This document shows, piece after piece, positions 4,860 to 5,281 of a DNA stretch of 5,281 nt. The translations under genes and the position numbers were made by a program. Position 1 is the stretch's first letter; the number at the start of each line of letters is the position of its first letter. The stretch is from Candidatus Roizmanbacteria bacterium CG10_big_fil_rev_8_21_14_0_10_45_7 (GTDB lineage: Bacteria; Patescibacteriota; Microgenomatia; UBA1406): positions 1-5,281 of the forward strand of contig PFEE01000010.1 of the NCBI GenBank assembly GCA_002793745.1, in the 5' to 3' direction. The notes under the pieces were generated by a model, which made no database searches, was not told where the DNA came from, and saw nothing but the letters and a program-made list of their open reading frames with translations.

Positions 4860-5281
4860 CTATTGTACCGTAATCGAAACTTTGCCTTTTACCAGTCTGA
4901 TGGAAAGCCTGTCTCCGTCTTTTATTTTTCCTTCCAAGTACTGGTACGCCAGCTCATCAATAATAAGTTCATTAATAAGGCGCTGTACCGGACGGGCGCC
5001 GTACACCGCGTCAAACCCCGTTTCTTCAAGGTACTGTATAACCGACGTATCAAAAGTAAGCGTTAGTTGTTTTGCCGCCACATCGCCCTGCACCTTTTCA
5101 AGCTGCATAGTAATAATCTTGCGGATCATGTCGCGGCTGAGCGGGTCAAACACAATAATAGAATCAATGCGATTCAAAAGTTCCGGCTTAAAGTGTTGCT
5201 TGATCTTTGCATCAATTTCTGCTGCTACGGCCGGCGTTATTTCATTATGCTTGACAATAATATCGCTTCCGATGTTGGAGG
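4860..5281 (-). CDS. clpB: ClpB-type AAA+ disaggregase, C-terminal part (runs off right edge)
   Basis: The last 139 residues of a Hsp100 protein are visible, entering from beyond the right edge. ClpB threads aggregated proteins through its hexameric pore using ATP, together with DnaK. The visible part starts at SNIGSDIIVKHNE, the end of the second AAA+ large domain. It includes FKPELLNRIDSIIVFDPLS, whose Arg is the expected arginine finger, and the C-terminal small domain with sensor-2 motif YGARPVQRLI. The tail ends in SIRLVKGKVSITVQ. ClpC and other class I Clp ATPases share these motifs, so ClpB is the best call but not proven. The helicase-like middle domain that would decide it lies outside the window. 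The stop codon overlaps a candidate -10 box for murT, 4 nt upstream of its ATG. Confidence 0.85.
   Translation of the reverse strand, partial: SNIGSDIIVKHNEITPAVAAEIDAKIKQHFKPELLNRIDSIIVFDPLSRDMIRKIITMQLEKVQGDVAAKQLTLTFDTSVIQYLEETGFDAVYGARPVQRLINELIIDELAYQYLEGKIKDGDRLSIRLVKGKVSITVQ
4862..4867 (-). promoter_or_regulatory. Putative -10 box of murT (leaderless)
   Basis: TACAAT on the minus strand overlaps the last codons of clpB and ends 6 nt before the murT ATG, the same spacing as at the PAP2 and DUF5660-like genes. No -35 box or Shine-Dalgarno sequence is seen. murT may alternatively be translated from the clpB transcript by coupling across the 4-nt gap. Confidence 0.4.

Noticed and set aside
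4536..5066. A 176-codon plus-strand open frame opposite murT and clpB
   Set aside because: It lies antisense to two firmly identified genes, has no recognisable domain, and its composition is explained by the opposite-strand coding.
1..5281. Mobile element, CRISPR array, toxin-antitoxin or defence system
   Set aside because: No transposase, integrase, regularly spaced repeats, target-site duplications or recognisable defence domains are present. All genes but one belong to known housekeeping or conserved families, and the remaining one resembles a CPR family of unknown function.

Overview
The window looks like chromosomal core sequence from a Patescibacteria (Candidate Phyla Radiation, CPR) bacterium. 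This is an inference from several traits: a trigger factor too short to hold a peptidyl-prolyl isomerase domain, a threonyl-tRNA synthetase that begins directly at its editing domain, a small protein resembling the CPR-associated DUF5660 family, a stand-alone RRM protein, tightly packed genes, and tRNA genes without an encoded CCA end. I cannot place it more finely. There are no mobile elements, CRISPR arrays, phage genes or obvious defence genes, and no clearly new multi-gene system. The interest lies in how the genes start and in the reduced forms of known proteins.

Layout from the right end, in the direction of minus-strand transcription. A ClpB-type disaggregase C-terminus (entering from beyond the window) is followed after 4 nt by murT, a Mur-ligase-like amidotransferase subunit, and then by a 150-nt non-coding stretch and tRNA-Leu(CAA). 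A PAP2-family membrane phosphatase lies on the plus strand and converges on tRNA-Leu. Divergent from it, and sharing a palindromic promoter region, a second minus-strand run begins: trigger factor (tig), the DUF5660-like protein, tRNA-Val(GAC), a cupin protein, an RRM RNA-binding protein with a strong terminator, and the first 44 codons of thrS running off the left edge.

The genes are housekeeping functions: folding and disaggregation (trigger factor, ClpB), translation (two tRNAs, ThrRS), cell envelope (MurT acting on lipid II, and a PAP2 phosphatase that may act on a lipid phosphate) and RNA binding. The clearest unusual pattern is at gene starts. Five genes (thrS, the DUF5660-like gene, tig, PAP2, murT) have a -10-like hexamer ending only 6 or 7 nt before the ATG and no usable Shine-Dalgarno sequence, which suggests leaderless mRNAs. 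The RRM gene is the exception. It has an untranslated leader, a nearly complete Shine-Dalgarno sequence, and no canonical start codon compatible with an intact RRM fold, so it probably starts at AUC or AUU.
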